Shown here one piece after another: positions 56,693 through 64,000 of a stretch of DNA of 64,000 bases. The position numbers and the translations under genes are program-made. Origin of the DNA: Clostridium hydrogeniformans DSM 21757 (GTDB lineage: Bacteria; Bacillota; Clostridia; Clostridiales; Clostridiaceae); assembly GCF_000686705.1 (NCBI RefSeq), contig NZ_JMLJ01000006.1, positions 186,001-250,000 on the forward strand. The letters run 5' to 3'. The notes below the pieces were generated by a model. It saw nothing but the letters and a program-made list of their open reading frames with translations. It was not told the DNA's origin and searched no databases. Positions within the stretch are counted from its first letter, which is position 1, and each line of letters starts with the position of its first letter.

Positions 56693-57613
56693 TTAAGATA
56701 AATCTTCTCCAATGATTCTTACTTCTGGATGCAAGTCTACTCCATAACTTTCCTTAACTGTTTTTTGAACATGCTCTATTAAATCTAATATGTCCTTTGC
56801 TGTAGCATTTCCTTTATTTATTATAAATCCAGCATGTTTTTCTGATACAGCGGCCCCTCCAATAGAAGTTCCCTTAAGTCCTAAATCTTGAATTAATTTT
56901 CCTGTAAAGTATCCTTCTGGTCTTTTAAAAGTACTTCCTGCTGATGGATACTCTAATGGCTGCCTATCTTCTCTTTTCTTAGTTAAATCTTTTATTCTAC
57001 TATCTATAGTTACATGTTCACCTTTTTTAAGTTTTAGGATAACGCTTAAAACAACATAACCTTTTTTCATTATTACTGATGTTCTATATCCAAGTTCTAA
57101 ATCATCTCTTTGAACTTCTAATATCTTACCATCATTATCTAAAACCACTACCTTATCTGTAACATAGCTCATTTCTCCATCATAAGCTCCTGCATTCATA
57201 AATATAGCTCCACCTATGCTTCCAGGTATCCCACATGCAAACTCAAATCCAGTTAAGTAATTATCTAAGGCTGCTTTAGATACATTTTTAAGTTCTGCAC
57301 CACACTGCGCCGTTATTATTTCTCCCTCAACAGTTATATCCTTAAGCTCTGTAAGTTTTATAACAACACCTCTTAGGCCCCCATCTTTAACAAGAAGATT
57401 AGACCCATTTCCTATAATAAAATAAGGGATATCTTTATCTCTACAATAATTAACTACACTTATTACTTTTTCAATTGTATCTGGAATAACCATTATATCT
57501 GCTGGTCCTCCAACCTTAAAGTAAATATGGTTTTTCATAGGTTCATTTAGTAAAATGTTGTTTTCTCCAACTAAAGATTTTAGCTCTAATGCACAATTTT
57601 TAAAATAATTCAT
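56693..57613 (-). CDS. murB: UDP-N-acetylenolpyruvoylglucosamine reductase
   Basis: FAD/NADPH enzyme of peptidoglycan precursor synthesis. 306 residues. FAD motifs: PYFIIGNGSNLLV and CGIPGSIGGAIFMNAGAY; catalytic serine in SAGSTFKRPEG and a C-terminal glutamate in VDLHPEVRIIGE. It lacks the extra domain of type I enzymes, so it is type II as usual in firmicutes. It is the last gene of the uvrC-PHP-murB group, 107 bases after the PHP gene. Usually followed by rapZ in clostridia, here displaced by hisC and the Agr locus. Confidence 0.95.
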   Translation of the reverse strand: MNYFKNCALELKSLVGENNILLNEPMKNHIYFKVGGPADIMVIPDTIEKVISVVNYCRDKDIPYFIIGNGSNLLVKDGGLRGVVIKLTELKDITVEGEIITAQCGAELKNVSKAALDNYLTGFEFACGIPGSIGGAIFMNAGAYDGEMSYVTDKVVVLDNDGKILEVQRDDLELGYRTSVIMKKGYVVLSVILKLKKGEHVTIDSRIKDLTKKREDRQPLEYPSAGSTFKRPEGYFTGKLIQDLGLKGTSIGGAAVSEKHAGFIINKGNATAKDILDLIEHVQKTVKESYGVDLHPEVRIIGEDLS

Positions 57614-57720
57614 TTCCGTACTCCTCAGCCCTTATTTATTAGTTTAAATCCAAAACATAAGTATAGTATAAAATATTTTTATAACCTTAATCAAGGATTT
57701 AATTATATAAATTATATAAT

Positions 57721-58446
57721 TTATATATCTTTAAGTTTTCCTTTTCCTTTTAAATATTCTATTATCTTATACTTATGAGTATTCATTATAAGTTCATCTG
57801 GCATATCAACCTTTTGTAACAAAGAATAAGCCTTATCTAGAACACCTATTTCAGTACAAAAATGAGAATCACTTCCCATGATAACGCGTACATTATATTT
57901 TTTACATAGCCTTGCTATATTTAAACAGTTTTCTTCACAACCAGGTCTTGATCTAAAGGAGCTATTATTTATTTCAATAATTTTATCCATTTCCTTTGCT
58001 TTTCTTACAACTAATTCTTCATCTATAGGAAAGCTTGGATTTCCAGGATGTCCTATTATATCTACAAACTTATTATCCATTGCTCCTAAAAGAGCATTAG
58101 TATTTTCTTCTAATGTACCTGGAGTTATACAAACATCATGAAGGCTTGCAATAATAATATCAAGTCTGTTTTCTTGTATTATAAGTGGTATATCTAGATT
58201 ACCATTAAAATCTATTATATTAGCTTCGCAACCTTTTAATATAGTTATTCCTTCTACTTCTCTTGGAATAACCTTTAAATTTCCAAAGTAAAATATATTA
58301 GGTCCTCCTGGCATTTTAGGACCATGATCTGTTACTCCCAGTATCTCTAGTCCCTGCTTTTTTGCATATTGTATATTCTCCATTAAGGTAGAATATGCAT
58401 GACCACTAACATAAGTATGTGTATGAGTGTCTAATACCCATTTCAT
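57721..58446 (-). CDS. PHP-domain phosphatase (YcdX-like)
   Basis: 241 residues. The PHP metal motifs are [15 protein letters not shown] at 6-20, [10 protein letters not shown] near 40, EANIID, HPGNP and GSDSHF. Such proteins are metal-dependent phosphatases (YcdX, histidinol phosphatase HisK-like). Its ATG follows directly after the uvrC stop, so it is coupled to uvrC. Being near hisC, a histidinol phosphatase role is possible but not shown. Confidence 0.87.
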   Translation of the reverse strand: MKWVLDTHTHTYVSGHAYSTLMENIQYAKKQGLEILGVTDHGPKMPGGPNIFYFGNLKVIPREVEGITILKGCEANIIDFNGNLDIPLIIQENRLDIIIASLHDVCITPGTLEENTNALLGAMDNKFVDIIGHPGNPSFPIDEELVVRKAKEMDKIIEINNSSFRSRPGCEENCLNIARLCKKYNVRVIMGSDSHFCTEIGVLDKAYSLLQKVDMPDELIMNTHKYKIIEYLKGKGKLKDI

Positions 58447-60321
58447 TTATTTCTCCTCCTTTGTAAAAAAGTTTATTATACTTTCTGCACTTTTTTTATC
58501 TATGGAGGGGGTTTCTAGCAATTCTTCTAAAGTTGCCTTTTTAATATTATCTATAGAAGTAAATTTAGTCAATAGTTCTCGCTTTCTTTTAGAGCCCACA
58601 TTTGGTATTTCATCTAAAATAGAGTAGAAACTCTTCTTATCTCTTAAAGTTCTATGGTAAGTTATAGCAAACCTATGAACCTCATCCTGTATACGTGTTA
58701 TAAGCTTTAATGCATTTCTCTTCTTTCCAATTTCTACCTCTATATTATTATATATAATTCCCCTAGTTTGGTGCTTATCATCCTTAACCATTCCTGCCAC
58801 TGGGATTGTAACACCTAATTTATCTAATACATCAAGAGCAACATTAACTTGACCACGTCCCCCATCCATAAGAATCAAATCTGGAAATACAGAGAATTTT
58901 CCTGAAGTAAAGTTAAGCTTTTTCTCTTGAATTTCCTTAACCTCATCTAATCCATGTTTAAATCTTCTAGTAAGAATTTCTCTCATAGAATCATAGTCAT
59001 TAGCTCCATATACTGTCTTTATCTTAAATCTTCTATAATCACTGTTCTTAGGTTTTCCATTTTCAAATACAACCATAGAACCTACAGAATCAAATCCTTG
59101 AAGATTAGAAATATCATAAGCCTCGATTCTATGTGGAGTTTCATCTAAATCCAAAATATCACGAAGTTCTTCCATAGAAATCTTATATAGTTCTTTATCT
59201 TGAAGAATCTTAATCTTAAACTGCTCAAGGGTTATTTTAGCATTCCTTAAAACCATGTTAATAAGGTCTTTTTTCTCTCCCTTTTTAGGAATTTTAATAA
59301 ATGATTTACTCCCTCTTTTAAGAGTAAGCCATTGTTCTAAAAGATCCCTCTCATCCTCTTCAATATCTGGAACATATATATGTTTTGGTACAACAGCTGT
59401 ACCTCCATAAAAGCTTTTTATAAATTCTGCTATTATCTCTTTCTTATCTTCTTCATTCCTGTTCTCAATGATGAAATCCTCTCTTCCAGTAATTTTTCCA
59501 TCCCTTGAGAAGAAAATCTGGATACATGTATCTTTTTCATCACTATATGTATTTATAAAGTCCTCATCATCTACACTACCTAAGAATACCTTTTGCTTCT
59601 CTGATATTTTTTCAATAGCATTAATTTTATCTCTTAAATTGGCTGCTTTTTCAAATTCTAAATTTAGAGCTGCCTCTTCCATATCCTTTTTCACTTTATT
59701 TATTATATCTTGATTCTTACCATTTAAAAGATTTATAATCTCATTTATAGTTTTTTTATATTCTTCTTTACTTTCATATCCTGCACAAGGAGCATTACAT
59801 TTTTTTATGTAATAATTTAAGCAAGGCTTTATAAAAGGTCCTTCCTCTAATATATTTCTTTTACATGTTCTTATAGGAAATATCATTTTAATTAATTCTA
59901 AGGTCTCATATACAGAAGATGCATCAGTATATGGTCCAAAATACTTATTTCCATCCTTTTGAAAGCTTCTTGTCATTATAACTCTTGGAAAATCTTCATT
60001 AGTTATTACCTTTATAAATGGATAATGCTTGTCATCCTTTAATAATATATTGTATCTAGGCCTATACTTTTTTATAAGGTTACATTCTAATATAAGGGCC
60101 TCCATTTCAGAATCTGTTACTATATATTCAAACTCAGAAATATGAGATACCATAACTCTTACCTTTTCAGAATGGTTTTTAGAGTTCTGAAAATACTGTC
60201 TTACCCTATTCTTAAGTACTTTAGCCTTACCCACATATATAATTTCTCCTAAAGAGTTTTTCATTAAATATACTCCTGGTTTATCTGGAAGTATTTTTAA
60301 CTGATATTCAAAATCAAACAT
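58447..60321 (-). CDS. uvrC: Excinuclease ABC subunit C
   Basis: Makes both cuts in nucleotide excision repair. 624 residues from the second of two adjacent ATGs, which gives better spacing to AGGAGG. GIY-YIG nuclease at about 10-90 (PGVYLMKNSLGEIIYVGKAK), Cys cluster CNAPCAGYESKEEY, a UVR helix pair near 205-240, an RNase-H-like nuclease in the C-terminal half (EAYDISNLQGFDSVGSMVVF, LMDGGRGQVN) and a tandem HhH at the end. Heads the uvrC-PHP-murB operon. Confidence 0.96.
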   Translation of the reverse strand: MFDFEYQLKILPDKPGVYLMKNSLGEIIYVGKAKVLKNRVRQYFQNSKNHSEKVRVMVSHISEFEYIVTDSEMEALILECNLIKKYRPRYNILLKDDKHYPFIKVITNEDFPRVIMTRSFQKDGNKYFGPYTDASSVYETLELIKMIFPIRTCKRNILEEGPFIKPCLNYYIKKCNAPCAGYESKEEYKKTINEIINLLNGKNQDIINKVKKDMEEAALNLEFEKAANLRDKINAIEKISEKQKVFLGSVDDEDFINTYSDEKDTCIQIFFSRDGKITGREDFIIENRNEEDKKEIIAEFIKSFYGGTAVVPKHIYVPDIEEDERDLLEQWLTLKRGSKSFIKIPKKGEKKDLINMVLRNAKITLEQFKIKILQDKELYKISMEELRDILDLDETPHRIEAYDISNLQGFDSVGSMVVFENGKPKNSDYRRFKIKTVYGANDYDSMREILTRRFKHGLDEVKEIQEKKLNFTSGKFSVFPDLILMDGGRGQVNVALDVLDKLGVTIPVAGMVKDDKHQTRGIIYNNIEVEIGKKRNALKLITRIQDEVHRFAITYHRTLRDKKSFYSILDEIPNVGSKRKRELLTKFTSIDNIKKATLEELLETPSIDKKSAESIINFFTKEEK

Positions 60322-60498
60322 CATATTCCTCCTAAATAGACTTAAAGACGCTTAAAAATAATTAGCTACAAAGTTAGTGACTTTGTTTTAAACTTCATAA
60401 ATATACTTTATTTATACACCTAGTATAAACATAATATATTTTATTGTCTAATACCAAATATTCCTATCCTTTTCACTAATTATTCTCTTTAATATACT

Positions 60499-60528
60499 TT
60501 AAGGAAAAGTCCTAAGACTTTTCCTTAA
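60499..60528 (-). terminator. Terminator of the FHA-ftsW/rodA-pbp operon
   Basis: 12-bp stem TTAAGGAAAAGT / ACTTTTCCTTAA just past the PBP stop codon. Confidence 0.7.
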
Positions 60529-60530
60529 GA

Positions 60531-62003
60531 TTATTTACTTAAAGCTGTTCTCATTATGCTGGATGCAGCTGTTGCAGCCTTACCGCCTCCAACGCCTCCA
60601 TTTTCAATAATTACAGCAATGGCTATCTTAGGATTATCATAAGGTGCAAATCCTATAAACCATGAATGTGGCACTGCATCTTTTCCATTTTTATCAAGGT
60701 GGTCTGCTGTTCCTGTTTTCCCTGCAGCATTTAATCCTTTAAAAATAGATGAGTCTACAGTTCCATTATCTATTACTGATTTCATATAAGGCTTTAAAGT
60801 TTTTGCTGTATTAGCTGACATTGCTCTTCCTAATTCCTTAGACTTTACAGTATCCACTGTTTTCCCTTCAAAGTTTAATATGTTACTTACAAGTTTCGGC
60901 TCCATTATAACTCCATCATTAGCTACTGCTGAAGCAACTAGAGCCATTTGCATTGGACTCGCTAATATACTACTTTGCCCTATACCACTTTGAGCTATAT
61001 TTCCCTTCTCATAGGATTCAAGTTTTGGAAAACTACTCTTAGCTATACTTAGACCTTCTGAAGGTATTGGTTTATTAAAATAAAACTTTTCTGATGTTTC
61101 CTTTAATTTATCATTACCAAGCTCCATAGCTAAGGTTCCAAAAACCACATTACTGGACTTTCTAAAAGCATCTGCAAACTTTATATTTCCATTAGCATAT
61201 CCTCCATAGTTACTTAATGACTGTTTTTCATTAAAGACTATCTTACCATTATCCTCAAAAACCCTAGTAGTAAGATTTGGCATATTTTCTAAGGCTGATG
61301 TGGCAGTAACTACCTTAAAAGTGGATCCTGGAGCATATAATCCTTGAGTTGCTCTATTTATAAGAGGAGAATCCTCTCCTGATATTTTTTTATTGTTTAT
61401 ATCATTATATACAGCTTCTAAATTATTAGGATCATAGGTAGGCTTTGAAACCACAGCTAAAACCTCTCCAGTTTTAGGATTTAAAACAACAGCAGCACCC
61501 TTATTATTTCCTATAGCATCATAAGCTGCCTTTTGAATGTCATAGTCTAAGGAAGTATTTAGAGAGTTTCCTACCTTTTCTTCTGCTTGCCTATTGTTAA
61601 AGGCTTCTTTTATACTAAAATTCTTTAGAGCTTCCTTTATATTAAAAAATGTATTTTTAGTATTCATAAGCTCTTCATCATATTGTTTTTCAAGATCTGT
61701 AACCCCATATTTAGGATCTACATAACCTAGTACATGAGCAAAAAGGTCTCCTGATGGATAGGATCTTTTCTGAGTTAAAGTATCCTTCCTCTCACTCTTA
61801 GTTAGCTCTTTTCCATTCCTATCATATATGGTCCCTCTTAACACTTCATTTCTCTTAGCCCAAAGCCTTTTATTACTGGTGCTAGCTGCAAGAGTTGGTG
61901 CTTTAAATGTAGTGAAATAAGCTATATAGGTTATTAAAGCTAAAAAACAAAGGAGGAATACTATTAAAACTTTTTTTACTTCATTTGTTAAATCTTGCTT
62001 CAT
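60531..62003 (-). CDS. Penicillin-binding protein (transpeptidase, class B-like)
   Basis: 490 residues. N-terminal membrane anchor (about 10-33), a dimer/linker region, then the transpeptidase with SxxK in YAPGSTFKVV (Ser about 223), SxN in KSSNVVFG and KTG in NAAGKTGTADH. It forms peptidoglycan cross-links outside the membrane. It is like the PbpA/PBP2 of the FtsW/RodA partner family. Only one base separates it from the FtsW/RodA gene, so the pair is a polymerase and crosslinker operon. Confidence 0.93.
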   Translation of the reverse strand: MKQDLTNEVKKVLIVFLLCFLALITYIAYFTTFKAPTLAASTSNKRLWAKRNEVLRGTIYDRNGKELTKSERKDTLTQKRSYPSGDLFAHVLGYVDPKYGVTDLEKQYDEELMNTKNTFFNIKEALKNFSIKEAFNNRQAEEKVGNSLNTSLDYDIQKAAYDAIGNNKGAAVVLNPKTGEVLAVVSKPTYDPNNLEAVYNDINNKKISGEDSPLINRATQGLYAPGSTFKVVTATSALENMPNLTTRVFEDNGKIVFNEKQSLSNYGGYANGNIKFADAFRKSSNVVFGTLAMELGNDKLKETSEKFYFNKPIPSEGLSIAKSSFPKLESYEKGNIAQSGIGQSSILASPMQMALVASAVANDGVIMEPKLVSNILNFEGKTVDTVKSKELGRAMSANTAKTLKPYMKSVIDNGTVDSSIFKGLNAAGKTGTADHLDKNGKDAVPHSWFIGFAPYDNPKIAIAVIIENGGVGGGKAATAASSIMRTALSK

Positions 62004-62004
62004 A

Positions 62005-63210
62005 TTAACCCTCCTCAGATATCTTTTGAATTATTGCCATTGCAAAGAATCCAGTAAGCATAGAACTTCCTCCATAACTTACAAAGGGTAATGTTATTCC
62101 AGTTAAAGGAATAGCATTCATGACTCCCCCAACTATAACTAAAACCTGACTTGCAAACATGGCACTAAATCCAACTGCTAAAAGCTGTGAAAATTTATCA
62201 TTTACATAAATAGCTGCCCTCATACATCTGTAGAACATTAAGAAAAATAGAATCATTATCCCAAATCCCATTATAATTCCAAGTTCCTCACATATTATAG
62301 CGAATATGTAGTCTGTGGTATTAACAGGAACAAATCCTGGATATCCTTTTCCAAGGCCTGCTCCAAATAATCCTCCTGATGCTATAGAATACAGTCCCTG
62401 AACTATTTGATATCCTTGTTCATTAGCATATTTAAACGGATCCTTCCATATCATAACCCTTACTCTTACGTGACTAAAAAGTTTATAACTAGCAATGGCT
62501 CCTCCTACTGAAAGTACAAAAGTAGCTATAATATACTTTACTTTAGAAGTAGAAAGATATAGCATGGTTACAGATATTCCAAAGAATATTAATACTGATC
62601 CTAAATCCTTTTGTATTACCATAAATCCTAAGGAATATATAACAACTAAAGCTGGTTTTATTAATGAGTGAAAATGTCCATCATAATTCCTTAAGGTTGA
62701 TGCTAAATAAGCAGTTAAGAAAAGTTTCCCTATTTCTGATGGTTGAAAACTTATTGGTCCAATTATAACCCAGTTTTTGGCTCCATAAACTTCTTTACCT
62801 ATAAATGTAGCCATTGCCATAAATATTAATGTGCCTATAAGATATAGCTTGTCATATTTAGCAAAGCTTTTTAAATCTGGAAGTAAAACCACTGTTAAAA
62901 CATAGGCAGTTATTCCTGCTGTAAACCAAACAGTTTGTTTTATAGCAATGGATGGGTTAATTCTATATAGAATAACAATACCTATCATAGATAATATAAA
63001 CACAAAAAGTAATAAATATTTATCTCCATCTGAAAAATACTTTCTTATTATAAAATGAGAGTATGCAAGAAGAAGTGCCATGGCTACTCCTAAAATTACT
63101 GCCCTCTTATCAAACTCTGGTTTTAATAAAGATAAATTACAAAACATAGCAAAAAGTAATAAATACACAAAGAATAGCATTTTCTTTTCATCTCTTAAGC
63201 TACTTTTCAC
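62005..63210 (-). CDS. FtsW/RodA/SpoVE-family peptidoglycan polymerase
   Basis: 401 residues with about ten membrane helices. SEDS glycosyltransferase that polymerises lipid II. Signature near the C-terminus: FAIICEELGIIMGFG and ITLPFVSYGGSSMLTGFFAM, plus QPSEIGKLFLTAYLA with the essential acidic region in the large loop. It stands between an FHA protein and a PBP. Which of division or elongation it serves cannot be read from sequence. Confidence 0.93.
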   Translation of the reverse strand: MKSSLRDEKKMLFFVYLLLFAMFCNLSLLKPEFDKRAVILGVAMALLLAYSHFIIRKYFSDGDKYLLLFVFILSMIGIVILYRINPSIAIKQTVWFTAGITAYVLTVVLLPDLKSFAKYDKLYLIGTLIFMAMATFIGKEVYGAKNWVIIGPISFQPSEIGKLFLTAYLASTLRNYDGHFHSLIKPALVVIYSLGFMVIQKDLGSVLIFFGISVTMLYLSTSKVKYIIATFVLSVGGAIASYKLFSHVRVRVMIWKDPFKYANEQGYQIVQGLYSIASGGLFGAGLGKGYPGFVPVNTTDYIFAIICEELGIIMGFGIMILFFLMFYRCMRAAIYVNDKFSQLLAVGFSAMFASQVLVIVGGVMNAIPLTGITLPFVSYGGSSMLTGFFAMAIIQKISEEG

Positions 63211-63246
63211 AGACTCACCTACTTACCTTATTATTTTTAATTCTAC

Positions 63247-63678
63247 TTATCCTATTATTTTAAATTCTACGCTTCCTATTTTTATTTTATCCCCTTCTTC
63301 AACATATCTTTTTCCTTTTATATCTTCTTCATTTATAAATGTTCCATTAGTTGAGTTTAAATCTTCTATTATGCATTGATTATTTCTTAAATATATTTTT
63401 GCATGATATCCTGATACATATTGGTCATTTAAAATTATAGAGTTATCATCTCTTCTTCCTAAGGTAATTTCCCCATTTATAGGTACTACTGCTCCAACCT
63501 TTAAAGTATTATTTTCTCCTGATGATATAACCTCAAGACCTAAGGAAGCCTTTTTTAATCTCTTTTTCTTTCCTCCGTTACGTACATCCTTTGCCATTAT
63601 CTTTAAAGAAAATATTATTATAGAATATAGAATCACTATAAATATTGCTGTAAATGCAAAAGTTAAAATCTTATTCAT
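63247..63678 (-). CDS. FHA-domain membrane protein
   Basis: 143 residues. One membrane helix (about 5-27), then an FHA phosphothreonine-binding domain with GEITLGRRDDNSIILNDQYVSGYHAKIY near 70-97 and NSTNGTFINEE near 113. It begins the operon with the FtsW/RodA and PBP genes; the same trio (FHA, RodA, PbpA) is known in actinobacteria beside a Ser/Thr kinase, so phospho-regulation of wall synthesis is likely (inference). GAGGTG before the ATG. Confidence 0.9.
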   Translation of the reverse strand: MNKILTFAFTAIFIVILYSIIIFSLKIMAKDVRNGGKKKRLKKASLGLEVISSGENNTLKVGAVVPINGEITLGRRDDNSIILNDQYVSGYHAKIYLRNNQCIIEDLNSTNGTFINEEDIKGKRYVEEGDKIKIGSVEFKIIG

Positions 63679-63832
63679 TCCTTACACCTCTTCGACTTAT
63701 TTAAAATCATCCCTATTATTATACCATCATTTCATGGAAAAAATGTTAAAAAAACATTTCTAAAAATATAACATGATTTAATTACTAAATATCCAATAAT
63801 AAATATGTATTATTCCATTGAAAAATTAAGAC
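63679..63832. promoter_or_regulatory. Upstream region of the FHA operon
   Basis: AT-rich, no gene. It should contain the minus-strand promoter for the FHA-ftsW/rodA-pbp operon; exact boxes not fixed. Confidence 0.4.
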
Positions 63833-63868
63833 CTTATTACTAAAATTAATTCTAATTTAGTAATAAAG
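63833..63868 (-). terminator. Probable terminator of a gene right of the window
   Basis: Imperfect stem TTATTACTAAA... / TTTAGTAATAA with a short loop. It may end a transcript entering from beyond base 64000; nothing else is seen to the window end. Confidence 0.45.
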
Positions 63869-64000
63869 CCTTATATATTATTAAAATCAATTAAAAATTT
63901 ATTAATAAGTCTTTATATTTAGATTACCCTTATTCTAACCATTAGATAAAATATTATTTAAATAATATCCTGTATAAGAGTTTTTATTATTAGCTACTTG

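Overview
This 64 kb window is AT-rich, and nearly all its genes look like the chromosome of a Clostridium (Clostridium sensu stricto). The evidence is the gene content and order: murB..rapZ-yvcK-whiA, dnaE..pfkA-pyk, an FHA-ftsW/rodA-pbp cluster, and an Agr-type peptide locus whose AgrD strongly resembles that of C. perfringens. The species cannot be fixed from sequence reading alone. I saw no rRNA, tRNA or CRISPR array. Most genes are on the minus strand, with strong AGGAGG-type ribosome binding sites and clear hairpin terminators.

Layout. 0-7 kb holds stand-alone metabolic genes: oleate hydratase with a TetR regulator, a histidine-family phosphatase, a CDGSH iron-sulfur protein and a rubredoxin/FMN glutamate-synthase-like fusion. 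7-14 kb is accessory. It contains an Lsa-like ABC-F antibiotic-resistance protein behind a long attenuated leader, repeats and gene debris, and a restriction-modification locus. That locus has a C-protein-like regulator, a combined nuclease/N6-adenine methylase, and a specificity subunit with no usable start codon. 14-28 kb has an rRNA uracil methyltransferase, a cluster of divergent GcvPA/GcvPB-like PLP proteins with an NAD-kinase-like protein, an SDR dehydrogenase and an AhpD-like protein, then a GltS glutamate carrier, acetamidase/formamidase, RNase Z and an ArsR-type regulator. 29-38 kb has pyk, pfkA, an ABC exporter and dnaE. 38-46 kb has three chemoreceptors and a ROK sugar kinase. 46-51 kb has the conserved HTH/CBS, whiA, yvcK, rapZ cluster. 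51-55 kb is the plus-strand Agr locus with a GGDEF/HD-GYP protein and a CPBP protease. 55-64 kb has hisC, murB, a PHP phosphatase, uvrC, a PBP, an FtsW/RodA protein and an FHA protein.

The most striking observation is at the end of the restriction/methylation gene (11481-11546, minus strand). A perfect slippery heptamer GGGAAAA sits directly before the stop codon. It has an upstream Shine-Dalgarno-like AGAGGA and a downstream 12-bp stem-loop. A -1 slip joins the 678-residue nuclease-methylase to a 383-residue specificity subunit that otherwise lacks a start. This is a textbook programmed frameshift layout. It would make both a free R-M chain and an R-M-S fusion from one mRNA, setting subunit ratio.

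Other points of interest are the altered active-site segments of the GcvP-like pair, a variant Agr peptide (predicted ring CNWFL), three copies of a two-hairpin structured repeat, two copies of a palindrome-plus-tail repeat, a six-copy REP-like GGGACGGTTAACAAC cluster next to hisC, and possible small RNAs near pyk and dnaE.
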